64,000 bases of DNA from Dactylonectria macrodidyma. Its lineage: Eukaryota; Ascomycota; Sordariomycetes; Hypocreales; Nectriaceae. Location: NCBI GenBank assembly GCA_020744425.1, contig JAGMUV010000025.1:124001-188000 (forward strand), in the 5' to 3' direction. Made by a program: the position numbers and the translations under genes. Under the pieces are notes generated by a model. That model was not told where the DNA came from. It did not search any database and saw only the letters and a list, made by a program, of their open reading frames with translations. Shown one piece after another: positions 46,023 to 57,019 of the stretch (positions are counted from its first letter, which is position 1; each line of letters begins with the position of its first letter).

Positions 46023-47579
46023 TCACTGAATCTCAGCTCTCATGATCACCTCCATTCCCTTCCCATCCCTTGGTCCCATCACGCAAGGGAATTGCTTAGG
46101 GTGGCTTGTCAGCCCATTCGTCAACTCAACCTTGGGCACAATCTCTTTGCCTTCGGCATCTCTCGCCTTTTCAATCTTCATACTGCTCAGCATGGCCGCA
46201 ATGACGATCCAGACGCTGGCCTCTGCGAGATGCTTGCCGACGCAGACCCGTCGCCCGAAGCCAAACTGACCGTTTGGCAGTGGTTCTCCACTGCCGCCCT
46301 CCTCGACTGGGATATATCGGTCCGGGTTGAAGTCCTCGGGGTCGCTATACACCCTCTCATCACGGGTCATTGCGCGGGCGTTGGCGTAGACGACGGAGCC
46401 TGCGGGGATGAAGTAGCCGTTGTAGATGTCGTCTTGTAATGAGCGATGGGGAACGCCGACTGGGGACACAGGACACCAGCGCAGGGTTTCCTGGACGATG
46501 TAGTCGATATATCGGAGCTTGGGACGATCCTCAAAGGTTGGGAGTCGATCTCGGCCGATGACTTCGTCGAGAATCGCCTGTGCCTTGGCCTGGACATCGG
46601 GATGCAGAGTCATATTCAGCACAAATACAACGAGAGTGCTCCATGTAGTGTCTTGGCCTGCAGCATACACTGCACCGGCTGCGCCCTTGATGTCATCGAC
46701 GGACAAGTCAGGCAGCGCGCCCTTCGCCATCTGATCTTGGCGCTGATCGAGCAGGGTGTTAATAAGGCACTGAGACTTTTCTTGGGAAGCAATGACAGCT
46801 TCGTACGGCTTGTCATGAATGTTCAGGATGGCCCATTTCCAATCCCTGGCAAATTTGAGAGACTTGTCATGGAACCAAGTTGGGAGCGACTTAAGAACGG
46901 GGAAAAAGTCGACTGGCGTTCCTGCGGGTGCACCGCCATGGCCTAATGCGTAGCTTGCGTCGGTGGCCATTTGGATGAATGGATCCGAGTCTTTGTCAAT
47001 CTTGATGCCGAACCCAATCCCTAGAACAATGGCCGTGGCAAAGCGTCGCATAATCGTTTCCCACTCAGCAGGCTTCTGCACGATGCCTTTGAGCATAATG
47101 GTCATTTCTCGCTCTTGCAGCGGTCGATACTGGGTAATGTTGCTCTTCTGGAAGCTCTTTTGCAGAATCTTGCGATGCATGCGAAATGACGGGCCCCATC
47201 GCAGAAAGGTCAGCGTCTTCCCCCAGCCCATGACCTCGAACAGGACAAAGCGTGGCCGGTCGCAATAGTTGGCGCCGCGCTTGTCGAGCAGGTCGACGGC
47301 GGCATGGACTGAGTTTAGTACGATGACTGGCTGGCCCAGGATGTTGAAGGAGAGAATGTCGGAGGAGTATTCTTTGGACCATTGCATGTATGCGAACTCT
47401 GGATTGTCGGCTGGAATGATCCGTAGGTGGCCTAGAATAGGCTCGCCTGGGGGTCCTGGCGGTAGGGGTAGAGACCGCTTGCTTTTTCGCGAGACGGCAA
47501 GCTTGCAGAGGTAGAGGATGGCCGAGACGGCCAAGATGGTGAGCCCAATCGGGCCCAGCAGGAGCTGCACAATAGCCAT
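46023..47579 (-). CDS. Cytochrome P450 monooxygenase (class E, ER-anchored)
   Basis: A single exon of 518 aa. The N-terminal anchor is LLLGPIGLTILAVSAILYLC, followed by the basic/proline hinge LPLPPGPPGEPILGH. The I-helix is AGAVYAAGQDTTWS, the ExxR motif is ETLRW, the PERF-like region is FNPDRY and the heme-binding loop is FGFGRRVCVGKHLAE. It resembles fungal P450s annotated as O-methylsterigmatocystin-oxidoreductase-like, a broad group whose name does not predict the substrate. It shares a 656 bp divergent promoter with a homogentisate-dioxygenase-like gene, so a role in ring hydroxylation before ring cleavage is plausible. Confidence 0.9.
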   Translation of the reverse strand: MAIVQLLLGPIGLTILAVSAILYLCKLAVSRKSKRSLPLPPGPPGEPILGHLRIIPADNPEFAYMQWSKEYSSDILSFNILGQPVIVLNSVHAAVDLLDKRGANYCDRPRFVLFEVMGWGKTLTFLRWGPSFRMHRKILQKSFQKSNITQYRPLQEREMTIMLKGIVQKPAEWETIMRRFATAIVLGIGFGIKIDKDSDPFIQMATDASYALGHGGAPAGTPVDFFPVLKSLPTWFHDKSLKFARDWKWAILNIHDKPYEAVIASQEKSQCLINTLLDQRQDQMAKGALPDLSVDDIKGAAGAVYAAGQDTTWSTLVVFVLNMTLHPDVQAKAQAILDEVIGRDRLPTFEDRPKLRYIDYIVQETLRWCPVSPVGVPHRSLQDDIYNGYFIPAGSVVYANARAMTRDERVYSDPEDFNPDRYIPVEEGGSGEPLPNGQFGFGRRVCVGKHLAEASVWIVIAAMLSSMKIEKARDAEGKEIVPKVELTNGLTSHPKQFPCVMGPRDGKGMEVIMRAEIQ

Positions 47580-48235
47580 GTCGAGAAGCTGCGGCAGTTA
47601 GCCTAGAAGAGCAAACAGGTGTCTTGGCTGGTGTTTGTCAAATGCAGCAGAGGATTGAGGGCAGCGTATTCTCAAATATCAGGGCGCGTGTTCCACAAGA
47701 CAACAGGCCGGCATCATCCCCATACGGCAGGCCAACCAGACTAGAGACTGTGATCCCGTACTTCCGACCTCTCGGGGCATCGAGATAACGAAGCAGTCAC
47801 GACGATTCAAAGTGCGGGGATGCGGCATCGCCAGCCAAATTGCGCAGGACACATTACACATCTGCCGCCTCGATGCAAGCGGCTGTGTCGAGATGCCAGA
47901 TTAGGCTTCAAAGAGACGTCCCTTGCGTCAGTTCCGGCAAGTCTCGATCTGTTATCGCGGCCGTAATCTATGATTCCATCTGCCGGACTGCACGGTGAGA
48001 CGCTAATCCGGCAATTCCATCTGCTTGATTTGCCCCGACCCCACATCGCGATAACACGCTTGAGAGCACAAGCACATGACGTGTGATTGGAGCTTTGTGT
48101 GACCACTTGCTAGCAGTTTGCCTGTCCAAGTGATCAAATACAATCCCTTCCAATGTCTTCCTCTATCCCATCAGACTAGCTCATCCTGCTCACCTATCCG
48201 CAAAGGCATATCGCGTCTGCCAAGAGTTCACCATC
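47580..48235. promoter_or_regulatory. Divergent promoter between P450 and dioxygenase-like genes
   Basis: 656 bp between the two starts. No further gene was recognised. Repeated short GCCGG(C/A) and CCGGCA pieces occur (for example near 47710, 47935 and 47982), without a clear array. Confidence 0.35.
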
Positions 48236-49811
48236 ATGAAGGGCGCCACAGCTGTCTCAGCCTACACCACAGAGCCCTCTGCGGCTGACCCTCACCGGTA
48301 CCAGACGGGGTTCGGCAATCGGTTTGCTTCAGAGGCTATCCCCAACGTGCTGCCCAGCGGGCGGAACGTGCCGCAAAAGGTCAAATATGACTTATATTCG
48401 GAACAACTCAATGGCTCTTCCTTTATTGCGTCCCGGCAGATGATCCAACATGTCTGGATGTATCGCATTCGTCCGTCAGTGGCGCATGGTGATGTGTCTC
48501 CTTCTTCCACAAACCCTCATGTAAGCGTCTCGCCGGTTGCGCCTAGTCCCTGCTAATGGCGAATAGATTGAAGCTTCATTCTCAACTGCCAACAAAAACG
48601 TGCAATACGTTGCTTCACAAGAGGCCTGGGATCCCTTTCCAATTTTGTCCGAAACTGATGTCGATTCTGGGGGCAGGATCGACTTTGTTGATGGCATCCG
48701 CACCATTGCAGGACAGGGGGATCCAACTCTCAGAGAAGGTCTTGCCATTCACATTTACACAGCAAATGCATCCATGACCAACAGAGCATTCTCCAATAAT
48801 GATGGCGACCTGCTCATCTTACCACAAGAAGGACGGTTGAACATTCAGACTGAACTGGGATGGATGATGGTGCGGCCTGGCGAACTCGTTGTGATTCAGG
48901 CTGGCTTTCGCTTCCGCGTGATGCTTCCAGATGGACCAGTCCGCGGGTATATCCAGGAGGTTTTTGGCGCTCACTACGACCTTCCAGAGCTGGGCCCTGT
49001 CGGTTCGAACGGTATGGCTCTACCTCGAGACTTTGAGTCTCCAGTTGCGAGTTTTGACGTCGACGACTCGCCTTGGGATATTGTTTATAAACTGGCGGGT
49101 ACGTTGCAAGTATGCCAACAAAAGCACACCCCGTTCGACGTGGTGGCGTGGCACGGCAATTTGGTGCCGTACAAGTATGCTATCGAAAAGTTTGTCAACA
49201 TGACAAACGTGGAAAAGGACCAGGCAGACCCAACAATCTACTGTGTCCTGACAGCGAAATCCAAGACACCGGGTGTGTCACTGACCGACTTCCTGGTCTT
49301 TACACCAAAATGGATCACCACATCCGACACATTTCGCCCGCCGTACTACCACCGCAACATGAGCACCGAGATGATGGGCCTCATCTACGGTCGCTACGGC
49401 GGCAGCAGCCACGTCCTGGAGCCCGGGGGTCTCAGCTACGAGGCGAGCTACATGCCGCACGGCGAGACATACGAGACGTGGAAGGACGCGACGACGCGCG
49501 ACCTCAAGCCCGAGCGAATCTGCGAAGACACCATGGCCTTTATGTTCCACATAAGCGTGCCCATGTTCCTGACGGCGTGGGCAATGAGCGGCGAGGGCGC
49601 CAAGTCGCTGCACCCAACGGCACCGACGCAGTGGGATGATGTCAAGGCGCACTTTCTCGATCACTTGCATGAGGCTGATGCAGATCTTGCGGCTGCTGGC
49701 TTGCCCGCGTTGGCGGCGAGGAAGAATTTATTAGTAGGACAGGAGAATGGAGAGCACAAAGGTGCGAATGGGAACTTGAAAAGAAGGCGCACAGATGATG
49801 CCACGGCATAG
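48236..49811 (+). CDS. Homogentisate 1,2-dioxygenase-like protein
   Basis: Two exons, 48236-48520 and 48567-49811, giving 509 aa. The N-terminus YQTGFGNRFASEA and the segment GDLLILPQEGRLNIQTELG are classic for homogentisate dioxygenase, which opens the ring of homogentisate to maleylacetoacetate. The iron-ligand region reads RPPYYHRNMSTEMMGLIYG with His and Glu kept, and a later His is in MPHGETYETW. Several usually invariant positions differ: the common CMSEF and SSLHNCM contexts are altered and AFMFHIS replaces AFMFES. A 50-residue C-terminal extension ends in a basic KRRR stretch. No isomerase or fumarylacetoacetase gene is adjacent, so this may be a paralogue acting on a related catechol or hydroquinone. 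Confidence 0.87.
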
Positions 49812-50350
49812 AATGTGGCTAAATATTACCAGATCCGGCACCAGGGGACATGATGCAGGTGCTGTAGCAAGGAGAGTCGTGTAGGAATGGTGTAAAAATT
49901 GACAATACAGATTCTACACATCAAGACTTAGCCGTCAATGAAGTAAAGATACAGTCTAGAAAGATGGGCCTAGAAGTGCAGCGTCGAAAGAAGCGAAAGC
50001 ATTGAGACAGCTCATCTTGTAAAGAGTATTGCTATCCACACAGCATTTCTAGAAAGTTCACTACTTCTTACCTAAGTTAGGTAGCAGTAGCAAGCCTAAT
50101 TAAGATCATAAGACCACATAAATTTTAGAGGTAAGGGAACTAAATGAGGGTAGTATTGCGCTAAATTAGAGGTAACTTTGCTGCGCTTAGGCTCGCAGGC
50201 TGTGGCAATATGCAGCACAGATATCAACAACCCTAGTAAAATAAGAAGGAAGCATTCACCATCCGGGGAGGCGTGCCCGTTGTGAGTCATTGCACTCATA
50301 TTGACCCACCCAGATAATGCAAATTTTGAGCGACTAAAACATCCAAGAAA
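49812..50350. other. Intergenic region, no gene recognised
   Basis: 539 bp between the dioxygenase-like gene and the tRNA. It is AT-rich around 50030-50170 with several TTAGGTA/TTAATTA-like pieces. Nothing was recognised. Confidence 0.35.
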
Positions 50351-50421
50351 GCAATTTGGCGCAGTGGAAGCGCGCCGGGCTCATAACCCGGAGGTCGCAC
50401 GATCGAAACGTGCAATTGCTA
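50351..50421 (+). tRNA. Initiator tRNA-Met (anticodon CAT), intronless
   Basis: A complete 71 nt cloverleaf. The acceptor stem AGCAATT (50351-50357) pairs with AATTGCT (50415-50421). The anticodon CAT is at 50383-50385 in loop CTCATAA, held by a stem of GGG/CCC pairs. The D-arm region is GGCGCAGTGGAAGCGC and the T-loop is ATCGAAAC. The A1:U72 pair, three consecutive G:C pairs below the anticodon loop and A54/A60 in the T-loop are the hallmarks of eukaryotic initiator tRNA. No intron or encoded CCA is present. Confidence 0.93.
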
Positions 50422-50444
50422 AGCACAATACCCGCAAGGCTTAT

Positions 50445-50451
50445 TTTTTTG
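50445..50451 (+). terminator. RNA polymerase III terminator of tRNA-Met
   Basis: A run of seven T residues starts 24 bp after the tRNA 3' end, as expected for polymerase III termination. Confidence 0.7.
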
Positions 50452-51199
50452 GTCTTTGGCCCTTTTTTGGTTGTTTTATCTGGTCTCTCATATTTTTAGC
50501 GGTTTTTTTTGGTCCCACATCCCACTGCAGCCCCTCACTAAAACACACCGATTGTCTTGAGGATCCTAAACCAGGGGATTTGACCTACCCTGTAGTAATG
50601 TTTTCCATTGTATTCAATCACTTGCTGCTACCACAACTCGATCAGCAATCGAGCCCTCTCATAGCAATATTGAAACCAGAAGGAAAATGATTCTCGACCT
50701 TATGTGATCGCATGCTGTCGGACAAAACTTCTCTCTCCGAATGAGTACTGAGTTCACGGAGTCTTGTCGAACCACCATCCGGTATGATTCCGGAAAACGG
50801 CATCTATACCACACCAGTCCAACACAAGGTACCGTGATTGACTATGCTACATCATTCACTTTACCCCGCAATGTTTCTCTCCGGGATGTTCCCCATAGGA
50901 AACTTAAGCTTATCCCCAGACAGCTAAGCAGGGATATCTCCAGCCGAAGCATGTCCTGAGACGTGACAAGGACTCGAATCCTAGGACGCACCCCACACTC
51001 ACGCAAGAGAATAACGCGGGCTACGGAAATCTCGCCTTTTGTTCGCTATTTTGCGACCGATGGACTGGTTTGGGGGGTGGGTTGGATACTGGTTGATCTG
51101 CTCGCGGAGTCGAAGAGGTCAAGTTCATCTCCTGCCTATAAAACACACCTCTTGTCTATAGTTTCTTGAGGGTACCCTGGGGGACCCCACACATCCCCA
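50452..51199. other. Intergenic region, no gene recognised
   Basis: 748 bp between the tRNA and the CorA-like remnant. Open frames such as the one at 50741 have no recognisable homology. The 5' part of the CorA-like gene could have lain here, but its usual N-terminal motifs were not found. Confidence 0.35.
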
Positions 51200-52504
51200 G
51201 GTTAATTCGGCCGTTGCTCAAAGAATCCGTCAAGATTCCTCCTTCAAGTGGTTGATGGTCCGCCAAGTATGGCTCTGGAAACTAGACGACAGTAGGTGCG
51301 CTTGCTTAATTGCTATGAAATGTCGAGAGAGCTGACAAACGTTAAAAAAAAACACTATTATCACTGCCATTCCATCTCGGAAGAGTGTCCACACCGCAGA
51401 CAATCTGCTCGAGACGATACGCCAGGGCGATCTGGGTGGATTCAGGGACTCGAACGACCTTATCAAGCATATCATCTTTGAGGCTATTTCGTTTCCAAAC
51501 GAGTTCAAGTGGGCTGGCCTGGGCGAGCATGTTCTTGATATATTCGAGGCTGAGATTGCTTCCGCGGTAGGCAACACGTACTCCAAATTTGTCCAGAACC
51601 AAATAAGCACTGACCTGGTTTCAAGGTTGACAAGGAGGCAAAGTTCTTCTGGGAGTTTACAGACCCAAAATCGAACCCCAGAGACATGAACCTGACGATC
51701 GAGAGAGCCGCCAAATCCACTTGGCTTGTCAAGGACATCCGTGACGAACTCCGGCTGCTCCGACAGCTGTTTGAAAACCAGTTGAAGCTTGCGCAGGAAG
51801 TTTCCGAGACCTTTTGGCCAACTTTGATGTCTGGCGAGACACGCTCATCAAAGGAGGCTCGCAAATCTATACGGGAGAGCTTCATTGGTGAGAGTGGGGT
51901 TGAGACGCTAATCCAAAGGGTAAAGCAAATGGATGAGGATGCATCGACTACGCTTGACGGTGTGAGTAAAGCCATTATTAATGCTCACCTCACACTAATT
52001 TGCTAACTATTTCTTAGCTGAGTAACATTATTCAAGCTATGCAGGCTCAGGCGTCACTCAAAGAGGCCGAGGCCGCGAGGTTCATGAATGCCATCATTCT
52101 TCCCTTCACCGTCATGACGGTAATTTTTGTAAGGCTTTGAACAGAGTACCATGGAAAGATAATTCCAGATTCGCTAAGCTCCTCTAGACTCCTCTTTCTT
52201 TCCTAACCAGCCTTTTCGCCGTCAACACCTCAGGTTTTCCTCATAATGGTGATGGCGAGCTGAGTTTATCCACTAAGTGGTTCAGCTTGCGAATGGGTAA
52301 GTAGCATGGCCGGAAAGAACTCGCCGTGCTGCGAATGGAAATTTATAGTCCGGCTCTAACATTAAGCTAGTTTTTGGTGAGCTTACATCTTTGGTCGCTA
52401 CCTTTCTCCTTGTGTGGCTCGCGTATACTTGGCAACACAAGCCAAAGGCGGATAAGAAGCCGAAGACTGACGCGAGGTTGTCCAACATGAAGGGGAAGAG
52501 ATGA
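51200..52504 (+). pseudogene. CorA-like Mg2+ transporter domain protein, damaged 5' part
   Basis: Recognisable pieces are FKWLMVRQVWLWKLDD (51243-51290), a middle section with LETIRQGDLGGF and LGEHVLDIFEAEI, and DKEAKFFWEF. A coiled-coil ERAAKSTWLVKDIRDELRLL (exon to about 51960) follows, then IIQAMQAQASLKEAEAARFM. Two membrane segments come last: ILPFTVMTVIFTPLSFLTSL with FAVNTSGFPH, and LTSLVATFLLVWLAY before a Lys-rich end. This is the layout of fungal CorA-like proteins. The C-terminal half splices in frame. The intron starting at about 51291 has no usable acceptor: a run of nine A residues and an in-frame TGA lie where it should be. The N-terminus is not found. It could be a pseudogene or carry an assembly error in the homopolymer. 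Confidence 0.6.
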
Positions 52505-52700
52505 AGCCTCTCAAGAATGTGTGTCATGTTACGGTATTTAATAGGATCGGGCTTGACTTTATGTACCTCCCTGTATTTTGTGATCATCCGTATTCTAAGC
52601 CGATGCCTCAAACGGTAGACTTCACTATTGGGTTGGATCCAAATTTTCCGTTGTACAAATAGCGCTGACGTGAGCGTACATTAGTCTCATATCGCTTTGT

Positions 52701-53906
52701 CTAAAAAGTTGGTATCGCATTCGATGGGCTTGCCACGCCATTCTCCAGGTTCAGGTGCGAGCTTGTCAAGAAAAACGTCCATCTTCCCAGCCTTTTGCAC
52801 GTCCTTGTCAGCGCTTCCAGATCCCAAACCTCGCCAATGGGCATTCCCCAACCACTCAGAAAGACCTCGTGGCAACAGACGCCATCCTCGCGCGTAGGCG
52901 GCCACGCCTGGTACGCATTTGTATCGCCGGCGACGGCCGCAAAGCCATTGTCCCAGTGCCATTTGATCATGTCCTTGCTGCCTTCAACGCCGACAAAGGC
53001 TCGTTGCTTGCGCTGAGCCAGGGCAACTTTCTGCTCGTCGCTCAGTAGCACGTACTCTTCGGTCCAGCCAGATCTGGTGAGCAGGATGTCACCCCTTTGA
53101 AACGTGCTGTTCGACGGCCACTTCGAGAAGCTGGTGCAGCGGGATGGCGTATGTCTCAAATGGCGAATACTTGATGCCTTTGCGCAACGCGTAAGACCAC
53201 AAATCGAGTAAGACACCGCGGCCAACGATTCCACGCCTTGCCATGTCTGTATTGGTAAGAATATGTTGTGAATGGGGAAAGTGGTGTCATACTGAATGCC
53301 AATGCGAGAACTGGCGGTTGGGCCGGTGAAGTCGTCTTGGACCGCGTGGTTGTAGTACCTGGGAACGTCGTAGTTTTGGTAAGGGTAGTGTCGAAGTCCA
53401 GCCCAGTGGCTTGAGCTTTGTGTATTGAAATCGAGCTGCGCCCAGTTAGATGCGTAGCGAGCCATGATCCTCAATTACTAACTTCATCGTCATTCGCATA
53501 TCCTTTGCTGAGGATGTTGTGGTTGCAGCGCTTCCTCGCGGGGTTCATTGGGAGCAGAGGAGCCTCGATGGGCAAACTTGAGATTTGAATTAGCCCTCTA
53601 TACAAGCCATCGCCCAGGTACTTACTTTAGCGGTATGGAAATTCCTTCCTTAATCTCTTTAGACACCTCCCTGATTGTCTCTTCAGTGAGTAAGTTCAAG
53701 GTGCTCAACTCATCGTCAGCCCCCCACAGTCCCCAGGCAGACCACGCTGGATCGTCTTTCTGAAGCGGCAGGTCTTCAAATCGGAGCCTGCGCTTTTCTT
53801 TCTCCTTTTTCCAGTCGACTTCAACGTTGGAGGCTGAGTCTAACAATAGTGTAGTAGGGATGAGCCTGAAACTCAAGCTCCAGATCCACTGTGTAAAAGA
53901 TGCCAT
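52701..53906 (-). pseudogene. Cyclase-family (PF04199, kynurenine-formamidase-like) gene with a frameshift
   Basis: The N-terminus starts at 53906 (RLRFEDLPLQKDDPAWSAWG). Introns at about 53577-53627 and 53453-53499 restore the frame up to LDFNTQSSSHWAGLRHYPYQ, the metal-binding His motif of this family. A third splice leads to RGIVGRGVLLDLW. Near 53098-53104 the frame breaks: the segment ending LLEVAVEQH and the next block FQRGDILLTRSGWTEEY are in different frames, with no splice signals to explain it. The rest (CCHEVFLSGWGMPIGEVWDL) is intact to the stop at 52701. Related proteins hydrolyse or cyclise small acids. The gene was probably functional until recently. Confidence 0.72.
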
Positions 53907-54177
53907 AGTAACTGCAGTGTGGTAAAAGAAAGTCCCGCGTTTATCAACCCGTCACAACTATCCGACAATCCGCGGGTGCTATGTGAGTAGTAAGGCAAGC
54001 CCAAATCATGGTAGAGTCCGCCTAGATGCCGTCTCGGCATGATGCCGAAACTCACTATCCATGATGAGATCCACCCCAACAAGACGCTAGCGGCGGGGGG
54101 TAATACGGAGCAAAAACCATCAACAAGCCTGTATTTAAATGGCGAGATGCCGAGGACAGCGGAGCTCTGGGGCAAGC

Positions 54178-56658
54178 ATGGCGAGTTCGAGCTCAGCCCG
54201 GCCAGGTCGAAGATACGGCTTCGCATGTCTCCTCTGCCGACGCAAGAAGATCCGCTGCGACGGTGATAAGCCGCGCTGTCGCAACTGCCTGAAGGCCGGC
54301 GATGAGTGTGCCTACAAGGTGAGCGACGGCCTAGTGACCGATTTCTATGCTCAGCTAAGACGGTCTGAGTCACGCGTTAAGGAGCTTGAAGATGGCCTCC
54401 GTGAACTAGTGCTTCTAGATGGTGAGGGTCGTGATAGCTTGATCGCGAGTCTCGCTGAGACGGATACGCCATGGAGCGGGCCGTCGACGGTTGGGTCGGG
54501 CTCAGTTCTTGAGCAGCAGGTGGTTGGAGCGTCTCCCGAGAACCAGTTGCAGCAAGCAGAGCTTAGTGTAGATGAACACGGCGAGGTTTGTTGCATGTCC
54601 AGCTTTCACTCTTCTTGTACATATCAATGCTAACTTTACCTCTTCCAGTTACACTATTTTGGAGCAACGTCTCGCTTCCTATGGAACCAAGAGCCAACCC
54701 AACCCTCTAACACCAGCACCAGCACCGAACCGCACGTCGACGAAGCCTATCACAAGAAATGGCTACTTTCCAACTCGAGATTCTACGCCACGTGGGAAAA
54801 GCGAGCCCACGAGAACCTCGGTCAGGACCCCGAAGTCAGCGCCGAGTCGGCCACGGCACTGCTGCAGATGTACTGGACTTGGTAGGACTCCTTGCACAAC
54901 TGCGTATACAAGCCTTGTAAGACTTCCCTCTGTACTATGAAGACCCTGCCTAAAGATGAACAACTGCTAGGCTTCTTCCGTGATATGGCTCTCGGTGGGC
55001 CGTACTTCTCAGCTTTTCTCCTTAACGTCATCTACGCGCACGCGGGTCGCCACGTCAAGCCCGACGATGCGCGCTTCGTTGGCTTTGACCGCGGCGAGTA
55101 TTTTCTGTCCAAGGCCAAACTACTCCTCCTTGACGAGCTAAGCCGTGAAAGGCCAAGTATTCCGACCATTCAGGGCTTACTGATTCTCGGCGGCCGGCAG
55201 TGCGCCGTGGGAAAGAGCAGCGAGGGGCGGCTGTATACTGGCATGGTATGTCTGCGGACCTGCGATAGTCTCGACCCTTGCGTTAATCATTTACTATAAC
55301 AAGGCAATTCGCATGATCAAAGATCTTGGGCTGTATCTCCGGAAGCGGGATGTCATTTTGCTGGAAAAGCTAGAGCCAGATGACCTGGAAGCATCGAAGC
55401 GGCTCTATCTCTCTGCCTATGCATGGGACAAGTATGTCAACGTTAACTTTATGGGTTTCTTTACCTAACCTGTCACCAGATCCCTCAGCCTTTGCTTAGG
55501 CAGGCCGCCTTCGCTCACCGAACTACCATACGATCCCAGTAGTATACGGATGTTTTCAGGTTCTCGATTATTCCCACGCAGACTAACAACCCACTAGTGG
55601 ATCGAGCAGACGACAAAGACATCTGGCGACCCCTATACCTTGTAGATATCGAAAGCGAGTACCCCGAAACGGAGGTTCTCAGCTCGTTGACATTTTCATG
55701 GTTCTGTCAGTTATCCACCGTAGGTTTATCCGGCTAAAGTTGCTCATCTCCTCGGATCCGAGCATTAACATGTAGCAAGTTCATCAACGACTTGTATAAC
55801 ACAGTCTACAACAGTCGGGTGACTGAACTCCAGGTCCAAAAGATTGCGGCCCTAGAAGACAAAATTTGAAGCTTTTACGCAAGACTTCCCGAAGTTCTAC
55901 GGATCCGCGATGTGGCATCGCTCGGGTTTTGACCGCCGCCTCACATTATGAGCTTGAAGTAGGTGATATCAATATGACGGGGCTGAGCCGCCCAGAACTA
56001 ACTGTTTCGTACCAGCATTCTATACCACACGGTCCTCCTCCTCCTCTTTCGTCCCTTTTTCCCGTGGTCAAATGATGCGCGTCTCTGTCGACACCCCATT
56101 GCGATCCGGGCAAAAGCCGTCTGCGCCGAAGAAGCAGTCCTGGCCAACGACTTCTTCCGAGCATATGGTAAGACATTTAAGTTCTAGAACCAAAGTTACC
56201 TCATCTCCTACTGCGTCTACACTTCCGCGATCATCGAACAGCAGCAGATCGACGATCCGGACAAACGCATATCGACCATGGCAGTCGATCGCCTCGCTAC
56301 GACCTTGAATATGTTAGAGACCGAAGCTTGTCAAACGCCAGGCGTGCGGAGGAGTTTGGACATTATCAAGCTGCGTCTAGAATCTCGTGCTGCAGCGGGC
56401 ACTGGTACACCCCATTCGGGGCAGCTTCTCGCGACGGAAGCTGGGAAGCGTAGAGAGGCTGTGATGCCACCTCCAGCGGATGACACAGATCTAGACAGCA
56501 GTATCTTGGCAGATTCGGATATGGATTTTCGAATCCAGGCAAGTACAAACGCACTTTAGGAAGACCTCGCCTGTTCTAATTGCATCTAGTGGGTGGATTG
56601 GGGCAACATGAATCCAAGCGGCGACTTTGTTCCTGGCATTGAGAGCTGGGCTTGGTGA
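54178..56658 (+). pseudogene. NirA-type Zn2Cys6 regulator disabled by four stop codons
   Basis: The first exon codes for an intact zinc cluster (GFACLLCRRKKIRC, KPRCRNCLKAGDEC) and a coiled-coil linker. The regulatory domain follows across several introns: YWTW, FFRDMALGGPYFSAFLLNVI, RERPSIPTIQGLLILGGRQC, AIRMIKDLGLYLR, LYHTVLLLLFRPFF and SYLISYCVYTSA. It ends WVDWGNMNPSGDF before TGA at 56656. In-frame stops interrupt conserved segments at 54883-54885 (TAG), 55867-55869 (TGA), 55930-55932 (TGA) and 56185-56187 (TAG). The last intron (56539-56589) has a GC donor. Each stop is explainable by one C-to-T change. It is divergent from the broken cyclase-family gene. Confidence 0.82.
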
Positions 56659-57019
56659 CTTGTCTGCGGGGAGCCATGGGGTGGCTGGCACAAGACTGCG
56701 AACGCAGAATTTCCTCCTAATGGCGGCAATTGTTGACATCAGCACGATTACCTGTTGAATAATTGTATTATTCAACAGGTAAACTTCATATAAATTAACT
56801 ACTAGTACTGGAGACCTATAACTAAGCCTGGCCTTAGCAAGCCTAAAGTCGCATGAAAGACTGGCGTCAAACCTTCTTGAATCACGTAGACACATACCTA
56901 AGACCGACGTGGACTAGTAAGATGTTTTATTGCTCCCTGAAGTTACATCACAAACGTTTTCCGTCGGCTTTGTCATACATTAGATATACGGAGTCCTGCC
57001 ACTTCCATTCCGACGTACT
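56659..57019. other. Intergenic region with a perfect palindrome
   Basis: 361 bp between the pseudogene and the convergent bZIP gene. Apart from the 16 bp inverted repeat at 56748-56782 no structure was recognised. Confidence 0.4.
56748..56782. repeat. Perfect 16 bp inverted repeat with 3 nt loop
   Basis: The arm TTACCTGTTGAATAAT (56748-56763) is followed by TGT and then its exact reverse complement (56767-56782). It could form a cruciform or RNA hairpin between two convergent genes. There is no T-run typical of a bacterial terminator, and the function is unknown. Confidence 0.75.

Noticed and set aside
50955..50990. B-box-like GGACTCGAATCC resembling a second tRNA
   Set aside because: No pairing acceptor, D or anticodon arms could be built around it.
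54881..54971. Intron starting at GTAGGA that would splice out the TAG at 54883
   Set aside because: The phase does not fit the downstream exon, and conserved residues after the stop would be lost.
56168..56187. A 20 bp intron removing the TAG at 56185 in the regulator pseudogene
   Set aside because: Too short for splicing and out of phase with the following conserved block.
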